From NCBI GenBank assembly GCA_001939145.1, contig LSRX01000535.1, positions 214,422 to 278,421 on the forward strand: a stretch of DNA of 64,000 bases, in the 5' to 3' direction. The stretch is from Symbiodinium microadriaticum (taxonomy: Eukaryota > Sar > Dinophyceae > Suessiales > Symbiodiniaceae). Positions 30,200 to 41,374 of this stretch are shown one piece after another; position 1 is the first letter of the stretch, and the number at the start of each line of letters is the position of its first letter. The translations under genes were made by a program, and so were the position numbers. The notes below the pieces were generated by a model. It made no database searches. It saw only the letters and a list, made by a program, of their open reading frames with translations, and had not been told where the DNA came from.

Positions 30200-31357
30200 T
30201 CAATCGGGGCAGCGTAGGGCGACATCCAAGATACGTTCACCACGTAGAAAATGGGTTTGCTTGCAGCTACCCGACCGCAACGACCAGAATTTACAACATC
30301 CTCTCGCATCGCCAGACAGTGCATGTTTCCCACTGGGGCAAATCGCCACGGATCGAACCGCATCGCCATGCCCCTCAAGGGTCAGCGAGCATGAACCTGT
30401 GGCCAGCACCCAAACTTTGCAAAGGCCATCAAAGCAGCCTGTCACAATACAGTCTGCACCAAAACAAACTGCCATGGAAAGAATTGGAGCATTGTGCCCC
30501 AAGAGCGTCATGTCACAGGTGCCGCTTTCACAAGACCAAACTTTCACTGAGCTGTCAAAGGAGGCGGTCACCACGCGCTCAGCTCCAGCGAAGGAGGCGC
30601 AGGTGACGACGCCGATGTGTCCGCGAAGCATTTGCAAGCATGCACCAGTCTTGGCACACCAGAGCCTGGCAAGTTCATCGCAGCCTCCCGTGATCGCTGT
30701 TTTCAGGTCGGGAGACAGCGAGGCTGCTTGAACAGGGCCACTGTGACGGCAGAGCGTCCTCAGGCACACGCCGCTCTCGGTGCTCCAGACCCGGGCTGTT
30801 CCATTTTCACTACCGGTGATACAGAAACTGCCACACGATGAGAAAGCTACGGCAAGGACACTTCCGCAACGAGCGCTGAAAGTCTTGCAAAGCCCATGCT
30901 CGTTGTAGAGCCGTGCCACACCCTGGGAATAGCCTGCAAGAAGAAGCGAGGCATCCTCGGAAAACGTGACACAATGGGCCTCCTCACGAACAGAAAAGGA
31001 CTTTGCTTTTCTGTTCGCTTCAGGCTCCCAGAAGACGGAGTCTTTACCCGAGCTTAAGATCGCAAGTCGCGGCGGCCTTCTCACAACAAATACGCAAGCA
31101 TCCTCCTTGTCAGGATCGTCCATGCCTAACGTAGCTAGAAGTTCTGTGGCTTCCAAACTTCGACCTCGAAAAATCACTCGCAGCTGCTTCACCTCATGAT
31201 GCTCCACAGGCAGGGAGTCCAGAAGCTCAGCAACTGAAGCCCCTGGCGAAAGAGAGACCACGGACAGAACGTCTCCACTGAATGCCCACCGAACACAAAC
31301 TGTGATCGATGCTGTGGCGTCCTCCAACAGAACTTCTGCCTTCCGCTTAGAGCTCAT
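30200..31357 (-). CDS. Ubiquitin-like plus WD40-repeat protein, single exon
   Basis: 385 codons from ATG at 31357 to TGA at 30200, with no intron. Residues 1-95 resemble a ubiquitin-like fold: the pattern of strands, VKQLRVIFRGRSL and a Met-Asp-Asp turn fits UBL domains common in dinoflagellate repeat proteins. From residue 100 onward come about seven WD40 units with the usual GH...D...W spacing, for example VLAVAFSSCGSFCITGSENG and VVTASFDSSVKVWSCESG. This forms a propeller used for protein assembly. The last unit begins (RILDVALRCPD) and is cut by the stop, so the propeller may be closed by the N-terminal strand or be truncated. Lack of introns suggests a retrogene, but could be native. Partners are unknown. 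Confidence 0.75.
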   Translation of the reverse strand: MSSKRKAEVLLEDATASITVCVRWAFSGDVLSVVSLSPGASVAELLDSLPVEHHEVKQLRVIFRGRSLEATELLATLGMDDPDKEDACVFVVRRPPRLAILSSGKDSVFWEPEANRKAKSFSVREEAHCVTFSEDASLLLAGYSQGVARLYNEHGLCKTFSARCGSVLAVAFSSCGSFCITGSENGTARVWSTESGVCLRTLCRHSGPVQAASLSPDLKTAITGGCDELARLWCAKTGACLQMLRGHIGVVTCASFAGAERVVTASFDSSVKVWSCESGTCDMTLLGHNAPILSMAVCFGADCIVTGCFDGLCKVWVLATGSCSLTLEGHGDAVRSVAICPSGKHALSGDARGCCKFWSLRSGSCKQTHFLRGERILDVALRCPD

Positions 31358-32175
31358 GAATTCCTGGAGTCATTGACTCCGGCCACTCGGGACGGAAGAC
31401 TGTTGACTTGTCACTGGACTTGCTCGATGAAGGCGTTACCAATCAGTGCAGGTGGGATGCACCATGATGCAGCGGTGTCAAGTCAACGGGGGCCCTTTCA
31501 GCCGCACGATGCACCCTACCTTGGCCAAACTCTACTTGCCTGAGCTGTTAAAAGGCGACTGTCACGCAACTGCTTTGCTGAAAGCATGTCCAAGCCATGC
31601 GCTGATTCTAGGCATCAACAGCAAATCAGGGGCATCGCAAGCATAGCTCATGCATGAGTCTCATGCAGGCACACAAAATACGAAGACAATTTCGATACGA
31701 TCATGCCACCACTCGCAGCGCGTGGACAGAACTTGGCTGGGTATTCGAACACTACACCGAAGAGGCGCGAGAAAGGGCAGATAGCGAGAGAAAGAGAAAT
31801 GAGGGGGAAGAAGACAAATGCCACGCGGCCTGGCAAGCATAGCAAGCATCGCTGACAAAGCGAAACAAGCTGACCAAGGCTCCGGCTGCGGCCACCAGCT
31901 TCTTAAACATGCGCAGTGACCCGACCCAATATGTAGGTTCACAAGGCAATGATGAGTCTTCCGATTCACATACGGCTCGAGCTGCATCAGTGTATGGCAA
32001 CGATGAGACTTGTCCGCAAGGATGCTTGAGGCAAAAAGGTCGCAGGTGTAGAACGGGAAGCAAACACCCGAAGATCCGATTGGTTGCCCGACCGGCGGGC
32101 TCGGCCAGGCGCAGATCCGCCTTTTTTGTCTGAGAAACGATGCGTTTCATGGTATGTCATATAGTGTCCTGTCTG
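31358..32175. other. Intergenic, no gene seen
   Basis: Region upstream of the WD40 gene. No clear promoter motif is recognisable; dinoflagellates lack canonical TATA boxes and I did not find a persuasive alternative. Short ORFs only. Confidence 0.5.
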
Positions 32176-32787
32176 CTACCATCCTTGCCGCTTGAGCTCG
32201 GCCCTCAAACGACCTAAGCGCTCGTACTCGGGACTGGCTGAGGCCTCTTGCGAGGCCTGCTCCAGTGTGGGATGGCGCTTGGTGTGAACTGCAAGGCACC
32301 AGTGAACATAAGCTCGTTGCTCTTGGTTACTAAGCAACCAATACCCTGGCGGGTATGCGGTCTTGCGACAGCGAGAAACTTCAGCTAGCATTACTGCCAT
32401 CAAGTTTGAAATGGCCAGCCCTGCGACTTTGGCAGTGGACGGGACATGTACGGAACTGCTTACAAGTTCAGCATTAACATAGGAGCTGTTACAGCTCAGC
32501 CAAAGCGCCAGCTTCTCTTCGCAAAATGATGGCGCACTAAAGAAGGCCGCTCCCGAATCATCCTGCATCTGCGCAATGCCGACTCTCGCGAAGCCTCGTT
32601 GGTCAAGATGTTGGCGGCAGTCCATCACAGAGTCGAAAACCCGACTGCAGACCCAGAGATTGGATCCTTCGGACTTCATCACCTGCCGGTTCGCCAGAGG
32701 ATCGAAGGCCTTCGTCGCCTCGAAAATAAAGTGAACCTCCGAAACCTCAGCGCTGGCAGTTCCCTGTCGCTGTTCACTTGGTGCCAC
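32176..32787 (-). CDS. Hypothetical ORF, 203 codons
   Basis: Open from GTG at 32787 (an in-frame TAA lies 12 bases upstream) to TAG at 32176; the first ATG is 36 codons in. The sequence reads protein-like: VHFIFEATKAFDPLANRQ near the start and a basic helical end, RLGRLRAELKRQGW. No domain is recognised. The lack of an ATG start suggests an exon with an acceptor upstream rather than a whole gene. Confidence 0.35.
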   Translation of the reverse strand: MAPSEQRQGTASAEVSEVHFIFEATKAFDPLANRQVMKSEGSNLWVCSRVFDSVMDCRQHLDQRGFARVGIAQMQDDSGAAFFSAPSFCEEKLALWLSCNSSYVNAELVSSSVHVPSTAKVAGLAISNLMAVMLAEVSRCRKTAYPPGYWLLSNQEQRAYVHWCLAVHTKRHPTLEQASQEASASPEYERLGRLRAELKRQGW

Positions 32788-35120
32788 GGTCTCAGATTAC
32801 GCCAAAACGCTCCAAAAGCATCACACCCTCGAAGAATCGCTGCAGCATCCAGCCTTGCTGCCACAGATTTCCACAACCAACACCGAACACTGGCAGCGCA
32901 GGCTTCCGAAAACCTACTCGCAGAACACCTTGCCTGTCCGGATCTTCCAGAACGACGATCAAACCTCGCTGTCGCTGGCGGGCGACGGACAGAAATTTGT
33001 CCATGCGAGCGCTGGAAGCAGCGGATGCCAGATCCTCACCGCCTCGGTGTCGCTGGCGTCTGCCGCGTCATAGCTGTTACCACATAACGAATATGTCGAG
33101 GCACTCACTGGCTCCTCAGAAGGATGAGCCGACATTTTACTTGACCTGATGCGTCAAAGTAGACACTGCCGGCTCTGAAGCCAAGCCCGCTTTGCCGCCA
33201 GAGCTGCTTCGGCAAGCTTGGCAGGAAGTCAAAGAACCTCTGCCTTGCGACCTCGAAGCCAAACAATCCTCTGAATAGATTGAAGCTGACACAGGTGCCG
33301 ACCAGACCGAGCCACATGCTTCTGCGAGGATGATAGAGGAAGATGCTGCCACATTGAGGCTTTGCACCTCCGCATTCCAGGCGGACTAGCTGGCAAAGTG
33401 GCGAACAAATCATTTGCAAGCCATTCCAGAGTGACAACAACGAGGCCAGGCACCATTCCAGACATTGGAATGAAAATCTTCCTCAATACATCTCAGCAAA
33501 ATTGATTTGTCGAGCAGACTGGGACCCAAGCAGATCGGTTGGCATGCGCTTTGTGCAGATATTGAAAGGGCCCCGGCGTTGCGGCTGCACAGAGTGCTTC
33601 GTCGGTGAGGCCGTGCTTCTCCTGGAATAGGAGCCAAGCATTCGCTGAAGGAGGGCATCTTCATGTATGGGACAGACCTGAAGAACAACCCAGTGCAACT
33701 GTCTGCAACTGTGGTGAGTCCTGCCCAAACCACAAGGCAATCTTGTTGTTTTTCCCGAAGTCGAAGTCATAAAGGTTCACCTGGCTGCAGCTCAATGACT
33801 GTTCTGTCTGTACTGCAGCATCTCACCTGCAACCTGCTGAGGACTCGGGATCACACACTGGATTCATCTAGTGCTGTTGCCACGGACATGTAGCCGTGCA
33901 CAGCCAACTCCTCCGAAATGCTTGTCACGACTGATCTCTGCAGCGCCGGCGCAGGTAAGGTCTGAAATGGCACACCGCAGGACAGTTGGACCAAGTCTCA
34001 TCCAGGCATTTCGACGTGCTCGGAAGCAGACGGCAGGCTCCACCAATTTCAGGCCGATCGTTAAGATTCAAACACTTTCGGCATCGGGGATCCTCACAGT
34101 TTCATCACCAGCACGGTGCTCGTCAAAAAGTCTTCACAACACAATCATGGCCCATGTATTTTTTGGTCCTGAGGCTTGGTCGTGTCTTGGACCAAACGAA
34201 TGTCGATGATGTTGAAAACAGTGCAGGCTTTGCGAATTCGTTCCAGGTTGTTCCAGTCACTCGGATTCTCCACCTCACATGTCAGTCAGTCCTCGACTCC
34301 TGTGATCTGACTTGAATACTGTAACTATATCTTCAACTAATTACATACCGTACATACCGCATACCAGTCGCGGCTTGGCTGCAATGACTGCAATGCTCGC
34401 CAGCGTGGCCTCTGAAGACGGCACTCTCAAATCAGCCATCGCTCCGGTGGGTGACCCATCGTGCCAACATCGCTAGAGTCGGGGCGCAGCCCGAAGCCCA
34501 GTCTTAGTATGAATTATGTCTTAGTTGTCTTAGTTGTATGCTGATCCATGATGCATGGGATTTGCTAGCTTCGGGATGCTCCATGTCTGTCTTGCAAGCC
34601 TAATTCGCCGTAGCAGCACAAACATCGCAAACAAGTCAGGAGGAGCGCAGCATTGAAGACTGTCTGCTGGTGCACAGGCCATTCAATGCTCCCGAGTCTT
34701 GCTGTTCCGGTCATCGTAGCTTGCCGTGCCCTGTGACTGACACTTCCAGCTACTTGCGAGTACTTCGAGCATCGCTTACGGTGGCGTCCAGAAACGAAGC
34801 CGCTTTGTACTTTGGCAGGGCCTCCACAGACCCAGGTACAGGACACCCTGCGCAAGGTCTGCTCTGCCTTCGACACCAGCAAAAGCCGCAATGCCTCAAA
34901 CGGAACACCTCGCTGCAGGGCTCAAGTGGAAGCAAATCAACTGGTCCTTGACAGCATGAAAAGCCCTACTGAAGAGTGTCGTCTCCGACGTTCCCACTAT
35001 GCCGGAGTGGCCTGGCGTTAAAGCAAAACTGTGTACAGTACCAAGGCGAGTGTCGAATGTGTCGAAGAGTCTTGCTCCCCGGCTGCAGCTGCAAGCTTTC
35101 GATACTCTGCTCTGAGGCGT
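32788..35120. other. About 2.3 kb without a supported gene
   Basis: Numerous ORFs of 60-110 codons on both strands with no domain-like sequence. It lies 3' of the beta-hydroxylase gene. Confidence 0.4.
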
Positions 35121-37205
35121 TCAACCTCCCTCAGCAGGCTGGCGCTTTTGTCCCAGGCTTGGAGATCTGGCACCTGACATCGACCCCATCGGCTTTGGGG
35201 TGAGGGTTTCCCGACGAAACGCGCTGTGTCGAAGCCAAGGCCAAGGCGCGGAGTCCGTCCGGGAGCCGAGCAACTTCAGATCCATGTCTGGATGCATAAC
35301 TCGGATGACAAGAGAGATGCGCTCCTCCTCCCCATCCAGGCCGTGATTCACAGAATGGAAGTAGCTGTCTTGAAAACATATCGCTTCGCCATCGCGCAAG
35401 TCAACCTGTAAGCCGTCTACAGAGACGGATGTTCCACGGCCTGATGGGTACGAGCTCTTGCTGAGACAGACCGCACCACTTCGGAGTTGAGCTATCTAAG
35501 TACGAACAGCTCTTGATGCGCGACGCAGTCAATGCGGAGACGGCAACTACAACTGCACTCCTAACCGTCAATGCCTCCTTTCAATGTCAAGTGCAGATTT
35601 ATCACACCATTGGAGGATCCGCAGTGCGCACCCACCGAAGCTCCACGCTTGGATCGGAAGATCACCACTTCTTCATTGTAAACCTCGCTCCAGTCTCTTG
35701 CCAGTGACGGTGCTCTGTGGTGTGGTTGTTTCTATCTTCCTGCAGAAAGTTCCGAACTATCTTTTCCTCCCAGACCAGGTGACTGTGGCGTACGGGACAC
35801 CGGGGCGTGTCGGAAGTTCCGGAAGCAGAAGGCGACAAGTGCTTGGCATTGACTGGCAGAGCGTGGTGTTCCACTGATGACCTAAGAAAGGGCATCTTAC
35901 AGCCTATGAAACGAAGCCGTGGACTGCACGGTGCAAAATGCGCCGCGCCTCTGTACAGGAACAAGTCTTCCCAAACCCCTGCAGTCCTCGGCTCCATGCA
36001 TGACAGATTGGCAAGAGCCCGAAGCCTGAAGAATGAATGCCACGCCAACCTACGCGCCCCTTAGACGAGTCCAGAGGCTGCAAGTACGGATAGGCCGTCA
36101 AGAACTCGGAGTCTTTGCGCTCAATTTCCTTCAAAATCACGGGTGCTGCGGCCTGTCGGTGAAGATCAGTTGCATGGAGTCAGACAAGCACAAGCGAGCA
36201 ACATGCATCTGAGCCTCCAGTGCTTGTATGAACGCCCAAGAAGAGCAGTTCCAATATGGTCGGGTTGACAAGCCCGGAACCTGAATACGGAACTCACATA
36301 CGACAGAGCATGTAAGGCAATGTAAGGGGCCGCTCCGGGAACATACCTGGCAAGTCTATATTGCCTGCAACGAAACTACTAAAATGGCAGACAAACAATT
36401 CACGTTCGATTCGAAACGAAAGCTATCAATTGAACAGAAAAGCGGGCAACCCAAACGGTGGGCGATTGCGATGGACTTGGCCAGCCAATCAAAGCTTTGC
36501 CGTCTTTACTCTTGATGCTTTTGGCGCGACGCCACATGGACTCAGCAGCATCCTGTAGGCCGTTCACCTCGTGAACGAGGATAACACGAAGTCTGCTTCC
36601 AATGCCAATGGGCCTAGCCGGCTTAGCTGTCCCTGCTTGGACGGTTAATCGCGGTTCTGATGCTGCTGTCCAAGCTGCTTTCAAAACGTGAATTGCGACT
36701 TTGTACCATCTTTGGGAACACCGGGTCTCAGCCTGACAAGGGCTCAAGCACTGCCTTCAACAGGATCCCCCTGCACGAAACTAAACCGAGACCTCGCTCG
36801 AACCCTGGCCCTAAGACTCACCAAGCAAATGTGCACAACCCGAAGAGGTACCATTTCCCAAGGCGTGGCCTCTGACTTGAACGTCATCTCACGGAAACAA
36901 TGAGGGAGCTTGGCAATGCTTTCCGCAACGTGAGACATCAATACTGCATCTGACGAGGTAGCTGCCGAAATAGCAGCTTCCACGCAAAAGGCTGCACCAT
37001 CAAACGGAACAGTGGTCAAAAACTTCTGAACGTGTCGGGCGCTGCTTGCAGAGATTCCATCTTCAATTGTCAAACTGGGGATGTCTAACTCCGCCTTTCG
37101 CAGCTGGTCCCAAAATTCCACGCAAGAAGGGGACACCTTCGCCCAAAGCCCCCTTCCTGCGGCAAAAGCAGGATGCAGCAAAAGAACTATCAGAGTTCGC
37201 CACAT
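35121..37205 (-). CDS. Aspartyl/asparaginyl beta-hydroxylase-like protein, multi-exon
   Basis: An Fe(II)/2-oxoglutarate enzyme of the AspH family, which hydroxylates Asp or Asn in proteins in the secretory pathway. The first exon (36893-37205, donor GTGAGA) starts with ATG and a signal peptide, MWRTLIVLLLHPAFAAGRG. Further exons: about 36487-36552; 36054-36152 (PVILKEIERKDSEFL, donor GTAGGT); 35901-35978 (VWEDLFLYRGAAHFAPCSPR, donor GTAAGA); about 35566-35700 (GASVGAHCGSSNGVINLHL); and 35121-35405 (VDLRDGEAICFQDSYFHSV then ERISLVIRVMHPD). These match in order the family's W-x-x-L motif, first catalytic His, DSxxH and R-x-x-x-I-x-x-x-HP motifs. The Arg found near the first His in animal AspH is Asn here. 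An exon near 35776-35850 (LLLPELPTRPGV) is probable but its phase is unresolved. The C-terminus beyond HPDMDL may be intron read-through. Confidence 0.65.
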
Positions 37206-37467
37206 GGAATGTGAAAGCCATGCTCGCCACACGCAGCACGGAAGATGCTGGTTATTGCTGGTGTGATCGCTCAACCGTTTATTTGGGAATACCGGACGAT
37301 GGTAAGTCTCTCCAGTCAACCATCAAAAGCCTTGGCTGACCTTCATGTCGAATTACATGTCCTTGCACATCTGATGTTCATGCCGTGGCTTTTTGCACCC
37401 AGTCCAATCTTGTGTGCAGCTTCTGCGTTACACTGCTCAGCGTCGCACAACGCTTGACCGGTCAAGC

Positions 37468-38263
37468 TCATGCTAAACAGACGTGCTGCGTGATGACAAC
37501 TGCAACAGACGACATGGCATGATTTGGTGATGTGTACTCAGACAAGCACGTCTCCCCATCGTGCAAATCTACCTGATGAGCTGTTGCGGGCTTCGAAGTC
37601 GCATGGATTAGGCCCAGCCGCGGGTTCTTGCATGAGCTCCCATCCAGAATGCCAACCCTGACTCGCCAGAATTTTAGATCGGACAGGTGACTGGGCTTTG
37701 GGGCGGGGATACGTGTCTTCCCAGCAGCGCCCAACTCACAGATCGTCCAAATCGGGTCCGTTTAGTGCTCAAGGCCCACCTTTTCTCAGCGCCAACTGAG
37801 TGCTGTGGCTAACTCCAGACATAAATTTCAAAACTCTCTCATGAAGAGGAGATTGAGATTGCCAGTAAGGGACGAAGCTTTGGCGTCCCCAGCCTGTTGC
37901 GACCCGCATGGGTGCCACGATCAAGTCCTTGCGGACACCAGTGCCATGAAGTTGCCGATTTGTCAGAATGAGTTGCTTCCACCTGTCGTCCGTGGCAATG
38001 CGTTCGGGGTACTGGTTCTGATCGCCATCATTATCGACGGACGATGTCACACGGCCCTGCTTTGAAGCCTGAGTGCAACTCGCGGTGAAACTTCGGAAGG
38101 CTGGCTCATGTCCCATACTGGGACTGGGCAGCTCAGTCGTCAGGGGCATACCCGCGATGCCCCAAGCTAACGTCCTTGCACAGCAACACTGGACTGCGTG
38201 ATCACTTTTCGGCTGATTCGCAAGCTGCCGGAGCAACAGCAAAAGCCGCGCACACTTTTGCAT
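37468..38263 (-). pseudogene. Second AspH-like copy, probably degenerate
   Basis: Minus strand, directly upstream of the first AspH-like gene. Exon 37939-37982 (AG|G; donor GTGTCC) reads WKQLILTNRQLHGTG, matching VWEDLFLYRGAAH. A stretch near 37610-37680 reads SSCKNPRLGLIHATSK, aligning with AHCGSSNGVINLHL but with Ser for the first His. An exon beginning at 37572 reads VDLHDGETCLSE, matching VDLRDGEAICFQD with the same exon boundary. No second-His (DSxxH) or HP segment was found downstream. Homology is also visible at DNA level around the VDL-DGE exon. Either a decayed tandem duplicate or a diverged paralog whose last exons I failed to see. Confidence 0.4.
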
Positions 38264-38439
38264 TAACCCTGCATCGTGGGAGACATGTTTTCAGTCAGAG
38301 GTCTCCTGGCAACACCAAGTTGAACAAACTGTGTATAGAACACAGGAACTGCCATCCGGTCTAGGTCTGTGACCCATGTGGACCCCGTATGGAGCACGAC
38401 TATGTACGTGATTGAAGACCTATGCAGGTATCTTCGGGT

Positions 38440-39132
38440 TCACTTCATGGCTTCTTCCAACATCCTGCGGGTGGCTGCCATAGGATCTTCCTCCTCTTCT
38501 TTATCGGCCTGATCATGGATAAACTCCTTGAACCTCAGGCGGACCACTGCCTCTAAGCGATTCTCAGGATAGAGCTCGTCGGCTGCTTGAACCTTCCAAT
38601 TCTCCCCATCTTTTTGGAAGGTTGCTACCAGCCATACTCCGGTTGATCGAATTCCCTCAGGTCGTCGAATCCGAACCAAGTCTTGCTTGCCTGCTGTCAC
38701 TTTAGCTGTCCAGGGTGACTGGCTCTTTGCGGTAGTGAAGCCCTGATTCGAGGAAGCATCGTTGATCGTTTCTTTGCTCGCTACCTGTGCTATCAACGCT
38801 ACAAGGGGGACTTTCGCGAGCTTTGACAAATCCACCGAACTCTCCTCCACCACGTTGGGTGGCCCATCATCACAAAATTGCCACCAAGAGTACTTGGGGA
38901 TGAGACCAGAATTTGGGCCGGCATCTTCTGCAGCCACTTTTGCCGAGACACGACCGCCGGAACAGTCAGATTCAAGCAAAGGATCGAAGAGGGGTTTCCT
39001 GGGACCCTGCTCGCGCAGGAAGTCGCCGAAGCCGACTCCTTTCCAGTTGGGCTTTAGCTGCTTGGAGGCCGCCTTTGGGTCCGCAGCTTTGTCCCGCTCT
39101 GCCAAGTATGCCGCACCGCTGGTTCTCTTCAT
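38440..39132 (-). CDS. Unknown protein, 230 codons, single exon
   Basis: ATG at 39132 to TGA at 38440. The sequence reads throughout as real protein: basic start (MKRTSGAAYLAERDK), a Trp-rich motif KYSWWQFCDDGPPNVVEES at about 80-98, a central region, a beta-like stretch GVWLVATFQKDGENWKVQAA at about 165-185, and an acidic helical end (DKEEEEDPMAATRRMLEEAM). No signal peptide or membrane segment. I do not recognise the family. It lies between the degenerate AspH copy and unassigned DNA, same strand as its neighbours. Confidence 0.65.
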   Translation of the reverse strand: MKRTSGAAYLAERDKAADPKAASKQLKPNWKGVGFGDFLREQGPRKPLFDPLLESDCSGGRVSAKVAAEDAGPNSGLIPKYSWWQFCDDGPPNVVEESSVDLSKLAKVPLVALIAQVASKETINDASSNQGFTTAKSQSPWTAKVTAGKQDLVRIRRPEGIRSTGVWLVATFQKDGENWKVQAADELYPENRLEAVVRLRFKEFIHDQADKEEEEDPMAATRRMLEEAMK

Positions 39133-40192
39133 GGCGTGGGAAATGGGAAACCCTAATAAGAGGCTGCTTTGTGTTCAGTGGCTGTTCTTCATTACCTGCC
39201 TCTGAAAGTGAGCATGTCACTTGTCCCGTCTATCTGAATCGTCTTTGCTCAGCCCACTACACTGGAGCCATCATCTTTATCGTCTCGTCAGCTCCTCTCT
39301 CTCTCTCTCTCTTCGGCTTACAACACCGCTGTCACCGCACGTTCTGTTTTCTGTTCTGAGTGTAAGGCCAAGAGGACCGGAGTGGCATGACGATTGCGCT
39401 GAGCCACTTGGGCCACTGGCCTCAGCCGGTGCTTACGTGAGGCATTGCAGGCCGCCGTCTGCAAACGGCGGCCACTGGCACTTGCGGTATTGAAGCGTTG
39501 AATTGCTTGTAAGCTGCGATTCAGAAAACTCGCCCCTGTCCATGCAATCGGAAGAATGCGAAGCCCAAGGGGGGAAGCCTTTGCCAAACCGGGAACTGAG
39601 CCGGCGGGAAGAGATATCGAAAGCGATCAGGCACATACGAAAGGCTCTCGGGACTGGCTACCCCTGAGATAACCACGACAGAAGCAGGCCCATTCAACGC
39701 CGGGTCAATTCGCTCTGCGACACTGCGAATCAACTGTCAACGTTTTCTGTCGAGGCTGTGCACGATCTGAGGAGACGGCTGCCGTGCGAGTCGGGGGTCA
39801 TTCATCCAGGTCTGCGCCTGACTTGTGACCAAAATGAAACACAAGTGCTCCAGACCCAGCAACGGCTGACTCAGAACTGCTGATGTTAATTATTGAGGGG
39901 TGTTTGTTGTATGCGCTTGTGCACCGCGCGGCCTGTCAATCGTGTATTCATGTGTTCGATTCGAGCCTGAAAATGCAGCGCTCGAAGTCGAGTGTATGTA
40001 ATGCCTGCCTGCATGAATGCACGCATCCAAATACTTAGTAAGGTCGGTTGGCAGAACGGAAGGCGCTGTATCGCCCCACTTTTAAGAAATGATCCTGCGG
40101 CCGCTCACCCGCTCACTTACTCATACAGGCGCAATCACTAGCACAAACCTCGTGATGATTCATGCGATATATACTATATTGCTATACATACA

Positions 40193-40223
<31 letters not shown>

Positions 40224-40750
40224 AGATATAGATATAGATATAGATATAGATATAGATATCGATATATAGAGAGATATATACATTATAACTACTGGATGTA
40301 TTTCCCATGTTGTTGGATACTTGTACCTAGTCACTGAAAGACACAACCTTTGATTCTTACAATGAGCCAATAAGGGCTAATACCTTTTATTCCTGTTATG
40401 CGCACACACCACCTGCCGCACTGTTTGCCTTGTACCTGCTTGCCGTCTTTACTCGGCTTTCTTTGCAATCTGCTGCTGATGCACCCATCTGCTGGCCAGG
40501 TCCTCAATGCATGGGTTGCTTAGTCGGCATCGCTTACAGGATCCCAAATACTGCGCCCGGGAGGGGGTTCCCTCGTTTATGAAAGCCGGCATGCGTTGAG
40601 CTCCGTGCAGCTCTGGAATGGTAGCTCTCGTCAGGGCGCATCGGGCCCAGCCTGGCACATTCAAATCTTAAGGAGAAGTGCGCAACCTGGCAACATTGGC
40701 TGGAAGGACACATCACGCCCGTGAAGTGCACCGGGCCTGCAAAACCACTG
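39133..40750. other. No supported gene
   Basis: Unassigned DNA with a CT-rich patch at 39296-39315 and a hexanucleotide array at 40.2 kb (listed separately). Short ORFs only. Confidence 0.45.
40196..40275. repeat. (TATAGA)n hexanucleotide repeat
   Basis: About ten nearly perfect TATAGA units flanked by TATATA. ORFs through it are Tyr/Arg or Ile/Ser repeats and are not genes. Confidence 0.95.
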
Positions 40751-41374
40751 TCACTGGCTCTCTTGCTTGGCCGAGTTCTGTTGCTTCGTTGTCTCTTGCG
40801 AAAGGACAATGAGATCGAAGGTCTGAGGCTCTCGCTGTGCAAGGTTGGGCTCCTCAGCGAGGCAGTTCTTTCCTTTTCCCAATAAAGCAGATGAAGCAGC
40901 GATCCCATCCTGGTAAAGGCCAGTCACGTCCAGCCTGGCAGTCGCAAGAACCGGGACCCACGCAAATGATGTGATAGCCTCCGAGAGCCTGGCAAATGCA
41001 GACCCCCGGGAGCTGCGCCTCGGAGCTGACCTGAAGCAGCTTCGGCATCCTTTGCAGTATCCGTATCCTGCACTGGTAGATGCATGGCCTGGAGCCGTGC
41101 ATGGCACCGGCCAGGGTGCGGCAAAGCAGCCGGCGGACCTGCGTTAAATGTAACATTCCGTTTGCGTTGAGGCAGCCGATTTCGTCGACCTTGACATCGG
41201 TCGCGAAAAGTTCGGATCCGCTGCAACGAGTGCCGGCATGTCAGTCAGCCCGAAAACCAAGATTGCGACGAGAGCAGTGACTTGCAAAAAGGCAGTCCCG
41301 ATCAAATCGAAAGGCCACCGCTTGGGGCGTGGGGTTCGGAACCTACCGGAGCCATCCCAGCGCATCCCAACCAA
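40751..41374 (-). CDS. Possible multi-exon gene of unknown function
   Basis: Candidate minus-strand exons with protein-like sequence: about 41155-41209 (ELFATDVKVDEIGCLNANG, then LHLTQ before a GT), about 41035-41085 (AMHLPVQDTDTAKDAEAAS), and about 40755-40980 (SFAWVPVLATARLDVTGLYQ and NLAQREPQTFDLIVLSQETT). Upstream at 41225-41300 is a hydrophobic stretch, VTALVAILVFGLTDMPALVA, that could be a signal or membrane segment. The pieces lie in different frames, so introns are needed, and the joins are guesses. No family recognised. Confidence 0.3.
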
